Shown here one piece after another: positions 1 through 11,190 of a stretch of DNA of 64,000 nt. The notes below the pieces were generated by a model. That model saw only the letters and a list, made by a program, of their open reading frames with translations, was not told the DNA's origin and searched no databases. Origin of the DNA: Stachybotrys elegans (taxonomy: Eukaryota; Ascomycota; Sordariomycetes; Hypocreales; Stachybotryaceae); assembly GCA_020746835.1 (NCBI GenBank), contig JAGPNK010000003.1, positions 2,418,001 through 2,482,000 of the forward strand, given 5' to 3'. The number at the start of each line of letters is the position of its first letter. The stretch's first letter is position 1. The position numbers and the translations under genes were made by a program.

Positions 1-1183
1 TGTGGTGAGTACGGCAAGCCTTGACGTAGCCTCGGTAGAAATCCATAAAGTAGGTGTTTGTGAACGTGGGGTAGTCTATGGTTTTGCCATCGCGGGGGCT
101 CTTGGCAAAGTAGTCCTTTCGCAGGAGTGTATCGGTGGAGGGATCCCAGACGCCGTGCTGCGCCCAGATACATTCACCGAGTTTCCAGCCAGGATCACGC
201 TTCCACCTGTACTTTGAGTCGTCATAGTCGGCGGGTAGCCAGGCGATCTCGCCATGGGGATCGACCAAGCTGCTGCCCGTCTTATAGGGACCAAGCCCAC
301 CCATATCCCAGGTATCAACTTCGCAGGCTCGGCCCATTCCCGTCAGCATGGTCTGCCACATTGTCGGGCAGGTTCCCTTCTTTAGGGGGTGCTCCTTGGG
401 GATGACGGTGAGGTCGGCATAGCCAGTCATGCCCTTGTTGGGCTCATTCATGCTCTCCCAACCCATGACAACCTCCTCTTCGAGATCGCCGGCCTCGTGT
501 ATGCGCATGGCGAGATGAGAACAGGCGGCGAAGAAGTGGTTCTGGAGGTAGTCCTGGATGTTGACGCCATCAATGATACACTTGGGGGCGAAATCCTTGC
601 CGGCAAAGAAGAAGGTGAAGATGGTGCCGGCGGCAAGCCTGTAGTAGTTTGTCGACCAGATCATCTTGGGGAACTTGTCGGGCTCGGGGTAGGTGTTCTG
701 GACGATGGCGGCCTGGGTGGCAGCGAAGCTATGGGGGTTCAGGCCACATGCGTACAGAGTCCACATGGGGGCGCCTGAACCTCCAGTGAATCGGGACCAG
801 ACGTCCTGATGGGGGTCCATGAAGACGTAGAAGCCATAGCTCTTGGCTATGCGCAGGATCTCGATGGTGTGCTGGATGAACTCCTCATCGTACTTGCCGG
901 GACCGGCAGCCTCGATGGCCTCCCAGGTAAAGACGTATCGAATGGTATTGAAGCCGTATCGCTTGATTCGGGCGAAGTGGGTAGGGGCATCCTCCTTGGA
1001 GAAGGGGCGCTTGTGAAAGGAGACGTTGTCGCCGTCGAAGAAGCCGTCGCCGACGTGGGAGGGTTGGTTCGGCTCGCTGGGGAGTTTGGCGTCGCCGGCA
1101 ACGTTGATGCCCCGAAGAACCACCTGTCGTCCGTGGCTGTCGCGGAACTGGCCGTCCTCGATGGTGAGACGAAAGGAAGCCAT
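1..1183 (-). CDS. EGH1: GH5 steryl-beta-glucosidase / glucosylceramidase-like enzyme (3' part missing)
   Basis: One uninterrupted reading frame runs from the ATG at 1183 off the left edge, giving 394 residues of a protein expected to be about 750-850 long. It opens with a typical GH5 subfamily-12 start (VVLRGINVAGDAKLP, about residues 21-35). It carries the acid/base motif MNEPNKG with Glu at about residue 247, preceded by DPHQDVWSRFTGG near 123-135. The second catalytic Glu should lie beyond the edge. Fungal members of this group (yeast Egh1, Cryptococcus EGCrP2/Sgl1) hydrolyse ergosteryl-beta-glucoside and some glucosylceramides in the cytosol or vacuole. No signal peptide is visible, which fits an intracellular enzyme. 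Substrate assignment is by family only; the sterol versus ceramide preference cannot be read from this part. Confidence 0.85.
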   Translation of the reverse strand, partial: MASFRLTIEDGQFRDSHGRQVVLRGINVAGDAKLPSEPNQPSHVGDGFFDGDNVSFHKRPFSKEDAPTHFARIKRYGFNTIRYVFTWEAIEAAGPGKYDEEFIQHTIEILRIAKSYGFYVFMDPHQDVWSRFTGGSGAPMWTLYACGLNPHSFAATQAAIVQNTYPEPDKFPKMIWSTNYYRLAAGTIFTFFFAGKDFAPKCIIDGVNIQDYLQNHFFAACSHLAMRIHEAGDLEEEVVMGWESMNEPNKGMTGYADLTVIPKEHPLKKGTCPTMWQTMLTGMGRACEVDTWDMGGLGPYKTGSSLVDPHGEIAWLPADYDDSKYRWKRDPGWKLGECIWAQHGVWDPSTDTLLRKDYFAKSPRDGKTIDYPTFTNTYFMDFYRGYVKACRTHH

Positions 1184-2441
1184 GGTCGAGAGGATGCACG
1201 GCTTGATGTCGGTTGCGTACAATAGGGGTGCCCTTGAATGGTCCAAGTCAGAACCTGGAGCCAGAAGGGAGCGAGGTCATGAACCAAGCGGGCGTGCGCG
1301 GCTGTAGGATGATCAATACCGACAGGTATGGAGTAACTGCCCGAAACTCCAGCCGTGGTTGGCCGCCAAGAGAGCTGCTAGCTGCCAATAAATTAGGTGG
1401 TCAGGTTCGCCTCTAGGCGGTCTTGGGCGGCGCGCACCCACAAGAACCAACGACTTGCAACTTGGAACTTTATGCACTTCGTGCACTTGGAACTGATACA
1501 ATACCAGGTCAATGACCTTGCTCTAAGAGATGAAGCTGCCAAATAAAATCTTTCAGTCGACGCTACCAGCTTTCTGTGTCTGCTGAGCCAGACAACAAAC
1601 AACCAACCAAGCCGGGTCTCGGCGTGCTTATGACGTCCGATGGCCCCAGTGCCGTGATCCCCGCCGCTTTGAACCATGTTGGGGCCCTCCAGTGGTCACA
1701 CACGCATCATTCCACCTGGTACAACTCAATATCACAAGCTACAGCGTAGATGACACCAAGATATGTACTTGGATGCCTGAGGGCCTGCCAAATGACCGCC
1801 ATATCACGCACGCTTTTGTTAGAGGAAGCCTGGGAATGCGACATCTGGTGAGGAAGAGTTTCGCATGAACACTAATTCAAAGTACCCCACTGCTTTTATC
1901 TTGACCGACCTTGATGGTGTTCACGAAGGACCTCCTTACTCGCTAGTGCTGGCATTCTAATCTACCTAGACGTGAATCTTCTGTTACCGCTATATCAGAG
2001 ATGGAAGTGATGACATCTGCCAAAATTCCTGCCAATCTTGGTCTTTTTGTTAGGTGATGGGTAATAAAGAAAACCGAGGGGGCTTTTATTCCCAGGTTCA
2101 AGTTGATGCTGTATCGACCCCATACGGGTACCTGTGGAGATGATTAGTCATTCTCCAGCTCATGATGGAAATGGAAATCAGTGCTTTCGACCACACTGGA
2201 AAGTATTCCAGTCGGATATGACATAACCAGCCGAACTCGGGCCTACCTGGCAGGTGCTCACAAGAGAGTCATTGTTGGATCTTTCGACCTTCATCTTCCA
2301 TACTCGAACATTCGCAGTGTTCCCGGAAACACAAAACCTCGAAAGTGGCCGTTTTGACTTCTCTCTGGCAACCCATTTGTTCAATCAATCCAAGGTGGGG
2401 GAGGGGCATCTGTGCCATCTGCCAGCCACTCTCACAGTATC
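1184..2441. promoter_or_regulatory. Divergent intergenic region between the GH5 gene and SKI3
   Basis: About 1.26 kb with no credible coding sequence on either strand; the short open frames lack codon bias and splice logic. It must hold the promoters of both flanking genes, which face away from each other. No clear TATA box or repeat was picked out. Confidence 0.6.
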
Positions 2442-5400
2442 ATGTCTGGATCCAAGGCCGCCTTGACGGCTATCAATGATGCCATTAAGCACAACAAATT
2501 CGACGAAGCCATAGAGAAAGCACAGGAGTTTCTGAAAAAGGAGCCAAAGAACTACCAGGGGTGCGTTGACACTTGCCCTGCAGCTCGTCTCTCCTCCCTA
2601 CTGACCTGCTGCTAGCCATATTTTCCTAGCCTTTGCTCTGGATAAGAAAAACAAGCTCGACGAAGCCGAGGCCATATATCTCACAGCGACCCAACTGCGG
2701 CCGCAAGACAGCCAAGCCTGGAAAGGTCTCATCAAGCTGTGCGAGAAGCAGGGCCCCAAGAAACTTCCAGTCTATCAACAAGCCGTCGTCAGCCTAGCCA
2801 CCATTTTTCACGAAGCAAATGACCTGTACAAATGTCAGGATACTGTTGACAAATTCGTCGACTTTGCTCGCATACAAGGCGATGCGCTACAGTATGCAGA
2901 TGCTCTATGGATACAACTGCCTGAAAGCCCGCTTTATCACATCCTGGAAGCCCGTTTCCCTCATCCATCCAAGACGTATGAGACCATTGCTCATATCTTG
3001 GAGGAGTTTGAGAAAAAGAGGATCGCCACGCTCATCGGAGAACGGCGAACTCGACTAGGCGCCAAGTTGAGCGAGGTGGTGCTGGAAGTGAAGCGTGAGA
3101 TTTACAGCCAGAGCAAGCTCGAGTACATATACCGCCAGCTCATCAACTGGACCAACGACGACGATGTACGCCGCACATACGAGGAGAAACTCCTAAGTTA
3201 CTGCTACGAGCGCCTCCTTGCTGCTCCGGCTGGGCCCACCAAGACCGAGGAGCGGAAAAGGGTCCTTGGCCTGGCCAATGACATGGTGCTCATCAAACAT
3301 CCTTACAAGCTTGCCTGGGATATAGCTGTCAACTGGCAAGACAATAAGGAAGTTAAGGAGTGGGATGTTGATGTTCTGCGCAGCTATTGCAACTTTTTCC
3401 CCGACAGCGACATGTACAAGGTCATCACAGCATACCTCACCAGTCCTCTATCGCCTTTCCCTCCACCCCAGGATACCGCCGCAAACAATCAGACAACTGA
3501 CAATTCTGATTCGAGCGAAGACGACGAGGATGGTGGCGCGCCGACCTCGATAATACCTCTCACGGACGAGGAGCGCTTGATAATGATCACAGAAGGCATC
3601 AGCACCATCGACTCCGTCTTGGCCTATAGGTTTGTGGGCGAGTATTTCCTCCACATCGGCGAATATGAGAGTACCGTTGAGTACATGCGAAAAGCGCTCG
3701 TCTACCTCAAAAGCGAGAGAGCAAAGACCGGGATCGTCCACGCCAACACGGAGGATTGCTACACCTTATTCCTGGCTACCGCACTCGTGTACTACCAAAC
3801 CCCGAGGCATCACCAGGAGGCCAAGGAGCTTTTCGACAAGGTTCTGGAACACGACCCTACATCCTCGTCTGCTCTGATTGGTGTTGGACTCATCTTCGAG
3901 GAGGAGGAAGAGTACGATCAAGCAGTCGATTTCCTGACTCGGGCCTTGAAGCGAGATCCTTCCAATGTCCGCGTCAGATCCGAGGCTGCGTGGGTGAAGG
4001 CTCTAAAGGGAGACTGGGTGTCAGCAAAGACCGAGTTGGAGGAATGCATCAAGTCGCTGGAAGCAGAGCAAACCCCACCCAAGGACCTCTTGGCTGAGAC
4101 CCAATACCGCATGGGATTCTGTATCTGGAATATAGATACAAGCAAGGCTGCACGGAAGCAACGCAAAGGTGAATGTGCATATGCGTACTGGCTCAGTGCT
4201 CTCAACAACAACCTCAGCCACGCCCCTTCCTACACGAGTCTAGGGATTTTCTACCACGACTATGCTAAAGACAAGAAGCGTTCAAGACGGTGCTTTCAAA
4301 AGGCGCTCGAGCTTTCATCCTCTGAGGTTGTTGCCGCCGAGCGGCTTGCTCGTTCTTTTGCGGACGATGCCGATTGGGACCGAGTTGAGCTCGTGGCGCA
4401 GCGTATTGTGAACTCAGGAAAGGTCAAGCCTCCCCCGGGATCCAAGCGAAAAGGAATAAGTTGGCCATTTGCAGCACTCGGTGTGGCGGAGCTGAACAAA
4501 CAAGACTTCCACAAGGCAATTGTGTCGTTCCAAGCTGCCCTGAGGCTGTCGCCCGAAGACTATCATTCTTGGATCGGACTGGGAGAAAGCTACCATAGCT
4601 CTGGACGATTCATGGCCGCAACCAAGGCCATTCTCAATGCTCAGCGACTCGAAGGAGAGAGCAAAGAAGATGTCTCAGGGGACAAGTGGTTCACCAAGTA
4701 CATGCTTGCCAACATCAAGCGAGAACTCGGCGACTACGACGAAGCCATTTCCTTATACGAGTCTGTGACAGAGACACATCCCGACGAGAGCGGTGTCATC
4801 ATTGCGCTGCTGCAGACAATGGTTGACAATGCTCTAACATCTGTGGAGAAGGGGCTTTTTGGAAAGTCGATTCAACTAGCCTCTGACACTATTGCATTTG
4901 CCAGCACGGCGAGTGACGAAGTCCGCGCGACCTTCAATTTTTGGAAGTGTGTTGCCGACGCCTGTTCAGTCTACTCCTCGGTGCAGAGCCACGCGAAGAC
5001 TTTCCCCAAAGATTCAGTCAAGGCTTTATTGGAGAAAGGACCACGGGAGGCATTCGATGTTTTATCGACCGTTGACAAAGTAGGAACCGGTGTTGTTTTC
5101 GCGGCAGGTCTTTACTCTGAAGACGAGAAGCCCGGCGTAGATCTTACGCAAATCCTGCACGCGACGCTTCTATGCCACAAACAAGCAGTTTATACTACAA
5201 CAAGCGATATCCACGCCCAGGCAGTGGCCTACTTCAACCTCGGCTGGGCAGAGTTCCGAGCGCATAGTTGCTTGCCGCATAACCTGCGCAAGAAATCAAA
5301 CAACTACACCAAAGCGGCGGTCAGAGCTTTCAAGCGGGCCATCGAGCTCGAGCCCGGAAATTCCGAATTCTGGAACGCGCTGGGCGTCGTGACGAGCGAG

Positions 5401-6759
5401 ATCAACCCTGGGGTCTCGCAGCATGCGTTTGTCAGGAGCCTATACATTAACGAACGCAGCCCTGTGGCTTGGACGAACCTAGGTGTCCTGGCTCTTCTGT
5501 CGGGCGACATAAAGCAGGCAAATGAGATCTTTACGCGAGCACAGTCAACAGACCCCGACTACGCACAGGCTTGGTTGGGACAAGGCTTCATTGCGTTACT
5601 CCATGGCGACAAGAAGGAAGCTCGGGCTCTCTTTACACACGCCATGGAGATATCCGAATCCTCAGCGGCAGCCGCAAGAAAACATTACGCCAGCTCCGTC
5701 TTCGACCACATTTTGACGGCCCCTTTGAACATGACTACCGCTTCCTTGATCCAACCCCTTTTCGCACTCAACCAAATCCAATCTCTTCAGCCAGATGACC
5801 TCGCATTCGGCCATTTGGCTAGCCTTTTCGAAGAACGAACAGGAGACTACAGTCGTTCCGTGTCCACGCTGAAGGAAATCTGCGCGAGTATAGAAACCGA
5901 ATACGAGCTGACAGAGTCGGCTGAGGCTCTTGCACGATTTACCCTTGCCCGAGCTGACTTGGCCAGAACCTATCTGGGTAACCAGATGTACGAAGAGGCG
6001 GTTGAGTGCGGAGAAATGGCGCTTGATTTGAGTGGCGATGAGGCAGACAGCGAACTGACAAAGGACCAACGGAGAAAGGCCAGACTCTCTGCACATTTGA
6101 CGGTGGGCTTGGCGCAGTATTACCTCCAAGATTTTGGCTCTGCTGTCGAGAGCTTTGAGGCTGCCATCAAGGAGTCGGACAATAATCCCGATGTTACATG
6201 CCTGCTTGCGCAAGTCTTGTGGGCGCTGGGAGGAGACTCGGCACGAGAGAAAGCTCGAGGGGTGCTATTTGAGGTTATCGAGAGCCATCCCGATCATGTG
6301 CAGAGCATCCTCCTGCTCGGCGTCGTAGGCCTGCTAGACGATGACGCTGACAATCTTGACGCCGTGGTGGACGAGTTGCAAGGGCTCCGTACGAATGCAA
6401 AGGTCACTGCATCGGAGCAGTCTCATATCGGTGAGCTACTCGGTGCCATCGCTACGCTGGGAGAAGTATACACGGAGGAGGACAGGGTAAATCAGGCCCA
6501 GAGCGACATTATGCTTTACCCTCATCTGCCACACGGATGGTCGGCGCTAGCGGAGACTGTCAACGATGGACATGCAGCGCAGATGGCGCTGAAGGTAGCC
6601 GCGAGGGGCATCCCGCCTCGCGGTGTGCTGGAGGCCCAGGATTTGGCCAAAGCATATTCAGGGACCAGAACTGCGGCAGACGCACAAAGAGCTGCGTTTC
6701 TGGCGCCATGGGAGCCTGCGGGCTGGAAGTCGTTGGCTGCCGCAACAGCGGGGATATAG
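2442..6759 (+). CDS. SKI3: Superkiller protein 3 (TPR scaffold of the Ski complex)
   Basis: Exons 2442-2560 and 2616-6759; the 55 nt intron has a GTGCGT donor and a CTAG acceptor and joins in frame. The product is 1420 residues, normal for fungal Ski3. It is almost entirely built of TPR-like helical repeats, e.g. AIEKAQEFLKKEPKNYQG near the N terminus, YDQAVDFLTRALKRDPSN, HKAIVSFQAALRLSPEDYHS, AVRAFKRAIELEPGNSEFWN and EANEIFTRAQSTDPDYAQAW-like units. An acidic linker lies around residues 325-340. In the cytoplasmic Ski2-Ski3-Ski8 complex it holds the Ski2 helicase and feeds RNA to the exosome for 3'-5' mRNA decay. An in-frame GTG at 2412 precedes the ATG but is not a plausible start here. The gene converges on RMI1, with 108 bp between the stop codons. 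Confidence 0.93.
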
Positions 6760-6867
6760 AAGCTGGAAATGTATCTTGGACTGTACGTAAATATTCAGCC
6801 CACATACTGGGTTGGAAACCTCGCTTGGCGACAATCTTGGTGATGGCGATTGCTACTATGCGATCGA

Positions 6868-7584
6868 TCAGTTGCTTGAAATAGCAGAAGTAGACTCTTT
6901 TAGTCGTGCAAGCCGTCCATCTGTCCAGGCTTTCTGCCAGGAGTCGATCTTGCCTCCGAGGAGAACGCAATTATCGGGCGTCAGCATGATGACACCCCTC
7001 GCGACAATAGTACCAGCTTTGAGTAGCATCTTTTCGCCCATCATAGTGCTTCCCACCCCAATGCTGTTCACACGCCGCAGCTCAAGTGCAAAGACCTTCT
7101 GGCCCTGGCAGTCCTGCAGAACGAGCTTGTGGGTTGCATTCTTGCCCGCAGGGGGGATGGCGCCGCCCGCCGTCTCTCTTGCAGGCTGCTGGTGGGCATC
7201 GTCCTGGCTGTCCTCAACTATGCGGATGACCTCGCGGCCGCGCGTCCTCTCGCCACGTTCCACGGCTTCAATCTCCTCGACTTGGTTCCAGCGGCTGACG
7301 CTAAGGTTCTCAACATCTAGGACCTGTACGTGGGCATCGCGGGGGAGGGATAGCTCCTTGACGGTAGGGTTGGCAAGGTCAGCTGGCAGAGCGGCTATTG
7401 AGGCGTGGATGATGTTGTTTGAGGTCAGATCGCAAGCTAGGAGGCGGGAGCGGGCTGTGGCGAGGAGGGAAGGTAATGGGAGAGGAGGGTTGCGAGCTTG
7501 GATGAGCGTCGAGAGGAATGAGGACGAGGGAGGGGGGAGAGAGGCGGTGAGAATGGAGGAGCGCAGCTGAGATTGAAGATCCAT
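6868..7584 (-). CDS. RMI1: RecQ-mediated genome instability protein 1
   Basis: Single exon, 238 residues, close to the length of yeast Rmi1. An N-terminal helical part is followed by an OB-fold signature: PRDAHVQVLDVENLSVSRW around residues 82-100 and KLVLQDCQGQKVFALELRR then GEKMLLKAGTIVARGVIMLTPDNCVLLGGKID toward the C terminus. Rmi1 partners the Sgs1/BLM helicase and Top3 to dissolve double Holliday junctions in the nucleus. A loop of about 35 polar residues (GERTRGREVIRI to GGAIPPAGKN) interrupts the OB region, as in other filamentous fungi. The ATG at 7584 is the first in-frame ATG; an upstream TTG was ignored. Shares a 339 bp divergent promoter with VPS51. Confidence 0.85.
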   Translation of the reverse strand: MDLQSQLRSSILTASLPPPSSSFLSTLIQARNPPLPLPSLLATARSRLLACDLTSNNIIHASIAALPADLANPTVKELSLPRDAHVQVLDVENLSVSRWNQVEEIEAVERGERTRGREVIRIVEDSQDDAHQQPARETAGGAIPPAGKNATHKLVLQDCQGQKVFALELRRVNSIGVGSTMMGEKMLLKAGTIVARGVIMLTPDNCVLLGGKIDSWQKAWTDGRLARLKESTSAISSN

Positions 7585-7923
7585 TGCTCCGGATAAGTGC
7601 AAGCTTTATGAGGTTGAGAGCAGAAGTGAAGTTTGTGTGCCCATCATGAGGATGGAAGGAAGCTGCCTTGAGAATTGTGGTGGGGTTTGCAGATCCAAGC
7701 TGTAGGTACCCCGGAGGCGCTAGCTTTAGGGGTCAGGGGTGCAAGCTGCAGCTGGTTTCCCCGTTTCGCAGAGCCTCAAGCTGTCATGACCACCTGCATC
7801 CGTCCGTACCTGCAGCATCATCTCCCTGAGCGTCGATACCCACGTCGAGACATTGCCACTCTCACCACCCTCAAGGGACCCTGCCCATAGATTGTACCAA
7901 TAGCCTTTCGCTCTACCGCCACC
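7585..7923. promoter_or_regulatory. Bidirectional promoter RMI1 / VPS51
   Basis: 339 bp between two divergent starts. The VPS51 start sits in a textbook context (CGCCACCATGGCC). No other gene is visible. Confidence 0.6.
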
Positions 7924-8804
7924 ATGGCCACGATAGCCTCCCCCCGCGACCACTCCACGACGCCCATCCGCCGCATCCCCATCAGCACGCCGACATCCTC
8001 GACGCGGCCGTCGCTCGACACGACGCGCTCGACCGTGACGTCGCCCGCGCCGCCGGCGCAGCAGCACACGTCCAAGCGGGCCAACCGCGCCGCCCTCCGC
8101 GAGTACTACAACCTGCGCGCCCCGCGGATCGAGCTGCCCGACTCCGAGGTGCCGCCCAGCGACCTCGACGCCCAGGACTTTGACGCCGACGAGTACGTCG
8201 GCAAAGTCGTCGCGCAGAGCAGCCTCGAGGAGCTGCTGCGGCTGTACACGCGCGTCGTGGTCGAGGTGCGCGCGCTGGACGCGGAGAAGAAGGCTCTCGT
8301 GTACGACAACTACAGCAAGCTGATTACAGCCACGGAGACGATTCGGAAGGTGAGGAGGGCATTGGCGACTACAACTGTGCTTTGAAGCTAACACCCGTAT
8401 AGCTGAGGACGAACATGGACCCCCTAAACCCCATGGCATCGACGCTCGACCCAGCCATAGCCCAGATATACAACCAGGCCTCCTCAATACGAGAAGCGCT
8501 GCGGCAGGCCATACCATCGCCAGACTCGGACGAAGGCAGGCGGCGCGAGGCCGAGGTGCGCAAACGCAAGACGCAAGAGCTCGCGGTCAAGGTCCTCGGC
8601 ACGCCGGAGCGGCTACGGAGCCTGGTCAAGGAGGGCAGGACAGAGGATGCGAAGAAGCAGTGGGTGCTGCCGCGGAGGTTGCTGCAGTCCTGGGCGGAGC
8701 AGGGCGTGGGCGGCGACGATGTCCTGGCCTGCATTGAAGAGGGCGATGAGGTCGTGGGAGGGGAACCTCAAGGTCTGGGGCTCGTGAAGCGGGAGTCGCG
8801 GTGA
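7924..8804 (+). CDS. VPS51: Vps51, subunit of the GARP tethering complex
   Basis: Exons 7924-8349 and 8403-8804; the 53 nt intron has GTGAGG and TATAG ends. The product is 275 residues. After a Ser/Thr/Pro-rich N terminus of about 55 residues comes the conserved Vps51/Exo84-type core: REYYNLRAPRIELPDSE, DADEYVGKVVAQSSLEELL, VYDNYSKLITATETIRK and, across the splice, LRTNMDPLNPM. GARP tethers endosome-derived vesicles to the trans-Golgi, and Vps51 contacts the t-SNARE Tlg1. Fungal Vps51 is short, so this is full length. The gene is convergent with the NIF3-family gene, 137 bp apart. Confidence 0.88.
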
Positions 8805-8941
8805 GGGATGCATGGACGTGAATGAGTAACGACAGTGATGAAACCCATAGTATATAGATGTACATTTCTTTTTCTTTTCTTCTTCTTTTCTCATTTATCT
8901 TTGTACCTCGTGGCACTAGATATCAATTACGCTAAAAGACT

Positions 8942-10190
8942 CTACGCAATTTCATTTACATCCAAGATGGTAAAGGGGTCCTTGTCGTACTCGCTCAGCA
9001 CCACCTCGGCCTCGGGGACCGTCTTCCTGAGCAGGTCCTCCAGACTGGGCCGCATGACCTCGCCCAGGTACGCGCGCTCCGAGTTGCTGTGGAAGACCTG
9101 GACGAGCGTCTTGCCCTGCTGGATAGCCCTCAGGGCCGAGTGGTGGCTCGTCTCGCCCATGACGAGCAGGTCGACGTCGGCGTTCTTGAGGACGTCGTAG
9201 CCGCTGCCGGCGCAGACACCGAAGCTGCGGACCGTTGTGGAGGCGACGGAGGCGCCCACGGGAGAGGCCACCATGACGTGGCGCAGGCCGCCGAGGCGCG
9301 AGGCGAGGCGCTTGAGGATCTCGGGCAGGGCGACGGGCTCGCCCGAGAAGTGGCCGAGGGCGCCGTAGCCAGCGGGGGAGTGCGACTCCGGGGCGGAGGC
9401 GCAGGGGATGGCGACGGAGCGCGTGGAAGGGTGAGGGCCGGCGACGACGTCGGCGAGCCAGGTGTTGAGCCCGCGGGGGGCGGCGTCGACGGCCGTGTGA
9501 GGGCAGTAGACGGCGACGCCGGCCTTGGCGAGCTGCAGCAGCGTGGCCTGCTGGGGGTCCTTTGTGGTGATGGACTTGAGGCCGGAGAAGATGAAGGGGT
9601 CTGCGGCATACTGTCAGCACCTGGGCTTTTGTTTCTTGAGAGTAGGGAAGAGGGAGGGGAGGTGGGAATACGGTAGCTAACGATGACGCTGGCGCTTTTG
9701 GAGATGGCGTCGATGGCGACCTGGAACGTCAGGTCGTTGGTGACGAGGACAACGGGCTTCTTGTTGAGCGCGTCAGTCTCCGTGTTGCCCACCAGCAGAC
9801 CGACATTGTCCCAGGCCTTGTCGGCGAGGGCCTCTGGATAGCTAGACAGCGGATTTCATTAGCTTTTTTGAAGAGGAAGAGGAAGAGGAAGAGGAAGAAG
9901 CTCTGTTGGAGCTCAAGAACTCACAGCTCCTGCATGGAGCTCACGACAAGCTGCGTGAACTTGGAAGGCTGGACCTGCCATGCGCCCCAGGGCCCGTCGG
10001 AGGACATGCTGGCCTGGCGGTGTGACGGCGGCGCGGGTGCGTGGGAAGACGAGGACGATGAGATGCAGGACGAGCAGCGTCTGGCTGTCGAAATGGGCAG
10101 AAACGGCCTGCAAAGCGGTGCCGTGGCGGTCGTGTACGCGGTTTTCAATGTTGGCGCTGCGAGTCTGGTTCCGAGGCCCCTTGCCCTCAT
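8942..10190 (-). CDS. NIF3: NIF3-family (GTP cyclohydrolase I type 2-like) metal-binding protein
   Basis: Exons on the minus strand: 9925-10190, 9672-9841, 8942-9600; introns of 83 and 71 nt with consensus ends; 364 residues. Conserved NIF3 features are AWDNVGLLVGNT (around residue 95), PVVLVTNDLTFQVAIDA, SVIVSYHPFIFSG spanning the second splice, VYCPHTAVDAAPRGLNTWLAD, and the C-terminal LLVMGETSHHSAL and VFHSNSERAYLGE. The family forms toroidal hexamers with a dinuclear metal site; the true substrate is unknown. The first 61 residues are rich in Arg, Ser and Ala (starts MRARGLGTRLAAPTLKTAY) and look like a mitochondrial presequence. A second ATG at 10007 begins the conserved part (MSSDGPWGAW). 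Intron 1 carries a repeated GAAGAG tract. Divergent from the BOL2 gene. Confidence 0.88.
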
Positions 10191-10537
10191 AGCCTTGCTT
10201 GCCAATGGGGTTGTTGGAGATGTTGCAGATCAGAGAATAATAGGTTAGTAGCCGGATGTAGATGGGTAGATATTGGAGGCTATGTCATTCGACCCACGTA
10301 GCATCCATCACCACCAATGCAAGTAGAGTAGATAATTAGAGATACAAGCTCAGCACACTAGTAGGTAGGTAAGGTCAGGCAGTAGCTTCTAGGTGGGGTA
10401 GCTTCCATCACTCAGAAAAATGAGCAATCCCTCGCATCACGCCTAATAACCAGGATACCTATCTAATCAATCGCATCTCCATCCCACCAAACCTCCTCGT
10501 CCGTCTTCCGCATCCTCCGTCCCTGAATCAACCAACC
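10191..10537. promoter_or_regulatory. Bidirectional promoter NIF3 / BOL2
   Basis: 347 bp between divergent starts; contains a GTAGGTAGGTAAGG-like repeat near 10360. Nothing coding was recognised. Confidence 0.55.
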
Positions 10538-10937
10538 ATGGCGGCGCAAATAACAGACGAGACGCTCCGCGAGACCATCACCCAGCGCCTCGGCGCCATC
10601 CACGTCCAGGTCGCCGACATGTCCGGTACGCATCCATCACCAGCATCATCATCCTCTTAATTTGCTCTTTGAAAAATGTTGGCTGAGAAAGAAGAAAAAA
10701 AATACAGGCGGCTGCGGACAGGCCTTTACATGCGTCATCGTCTCGCCGCAGTTCCAAGGCCTCAACTCCCTCAAGCGCCACCGCCTCGTCAACTCGGCCA
10801 TGAAGGAGGAGATTGCCAGCATCCACGCCTGGACGGCAAAATGCCAGACCCCCGAGGAGTGGGAGCGTGACAAGGCCGCCAGCGCGCCGTCCATGGAGGG
10901 CACCGTCGAGGGCCGTGTAGAGGGCACCACGCAATGA
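10538..10937 (+). CDS. BOL2: BolA-like protein 2 (iron-sulfur signalling partner of monothiol glutaredoxin)
   Basis: Exons 10538-10625 and 10708-10937; the 82 nt intron (GTACGC / TACAG) is needed to join the conserved core. The product is 105 residues. The BolA fold is recognisable: VQVADMSGGCGQAF across the splice, CVIVSPQFQGLNSLKRHRLV with the characteristic RHR(L)V helix, then AMKEEIASIHAW. The His of RHRLV and the Cys of GGCGQ match the cluster-ligand region of Bol2/Fra2. In yeast Bol2 binds Grx3/Grx4 and passes the [2Fe-2S] status to Aft1; in filamentous fungi the downstream regulator differs. The C-terminal tail is short and polar, with no mitochondrial presequence, so a cytosolic form is inferred. 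Confidence 0.85.
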
Positions 10938-11190
10938 CGTACTTGGGTTGTCCTGGGGAGAGGGGGGGGGCAAAGGCAGAGAGAGACTTGGTCTACTGCG
11001 ATGGCTTATTCCCATTTTCATACGTTATGAAGAACTGTACATACACCACTATAAGGCGGGCGCCTAGACGGCCATCAATGAGATAACGTTGCTCATGATA
11101 TATCGAAAGTTTTCTTCACACTCTCATCTGCTTTCATCAAATCGCATCAACAAGCGGCGTTATTCGCGCAGCCCTCGCCACCACGTCCAA

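Noticed and set aside
2..778. Several plus-strand open frames opposite the GH5 gene
   Set aside because: They are antisense shadows of the uninterrupted GH5 frame, which carries recognisable catalytic motifs.
8952..9620. Arg-rich 222-residue minus-strand frame overlapping NIF3
   Set aside because: Alternate-frame shadow of NIF3 exon 3; the NIF3 frame has the conserved motifs and splices correctly.
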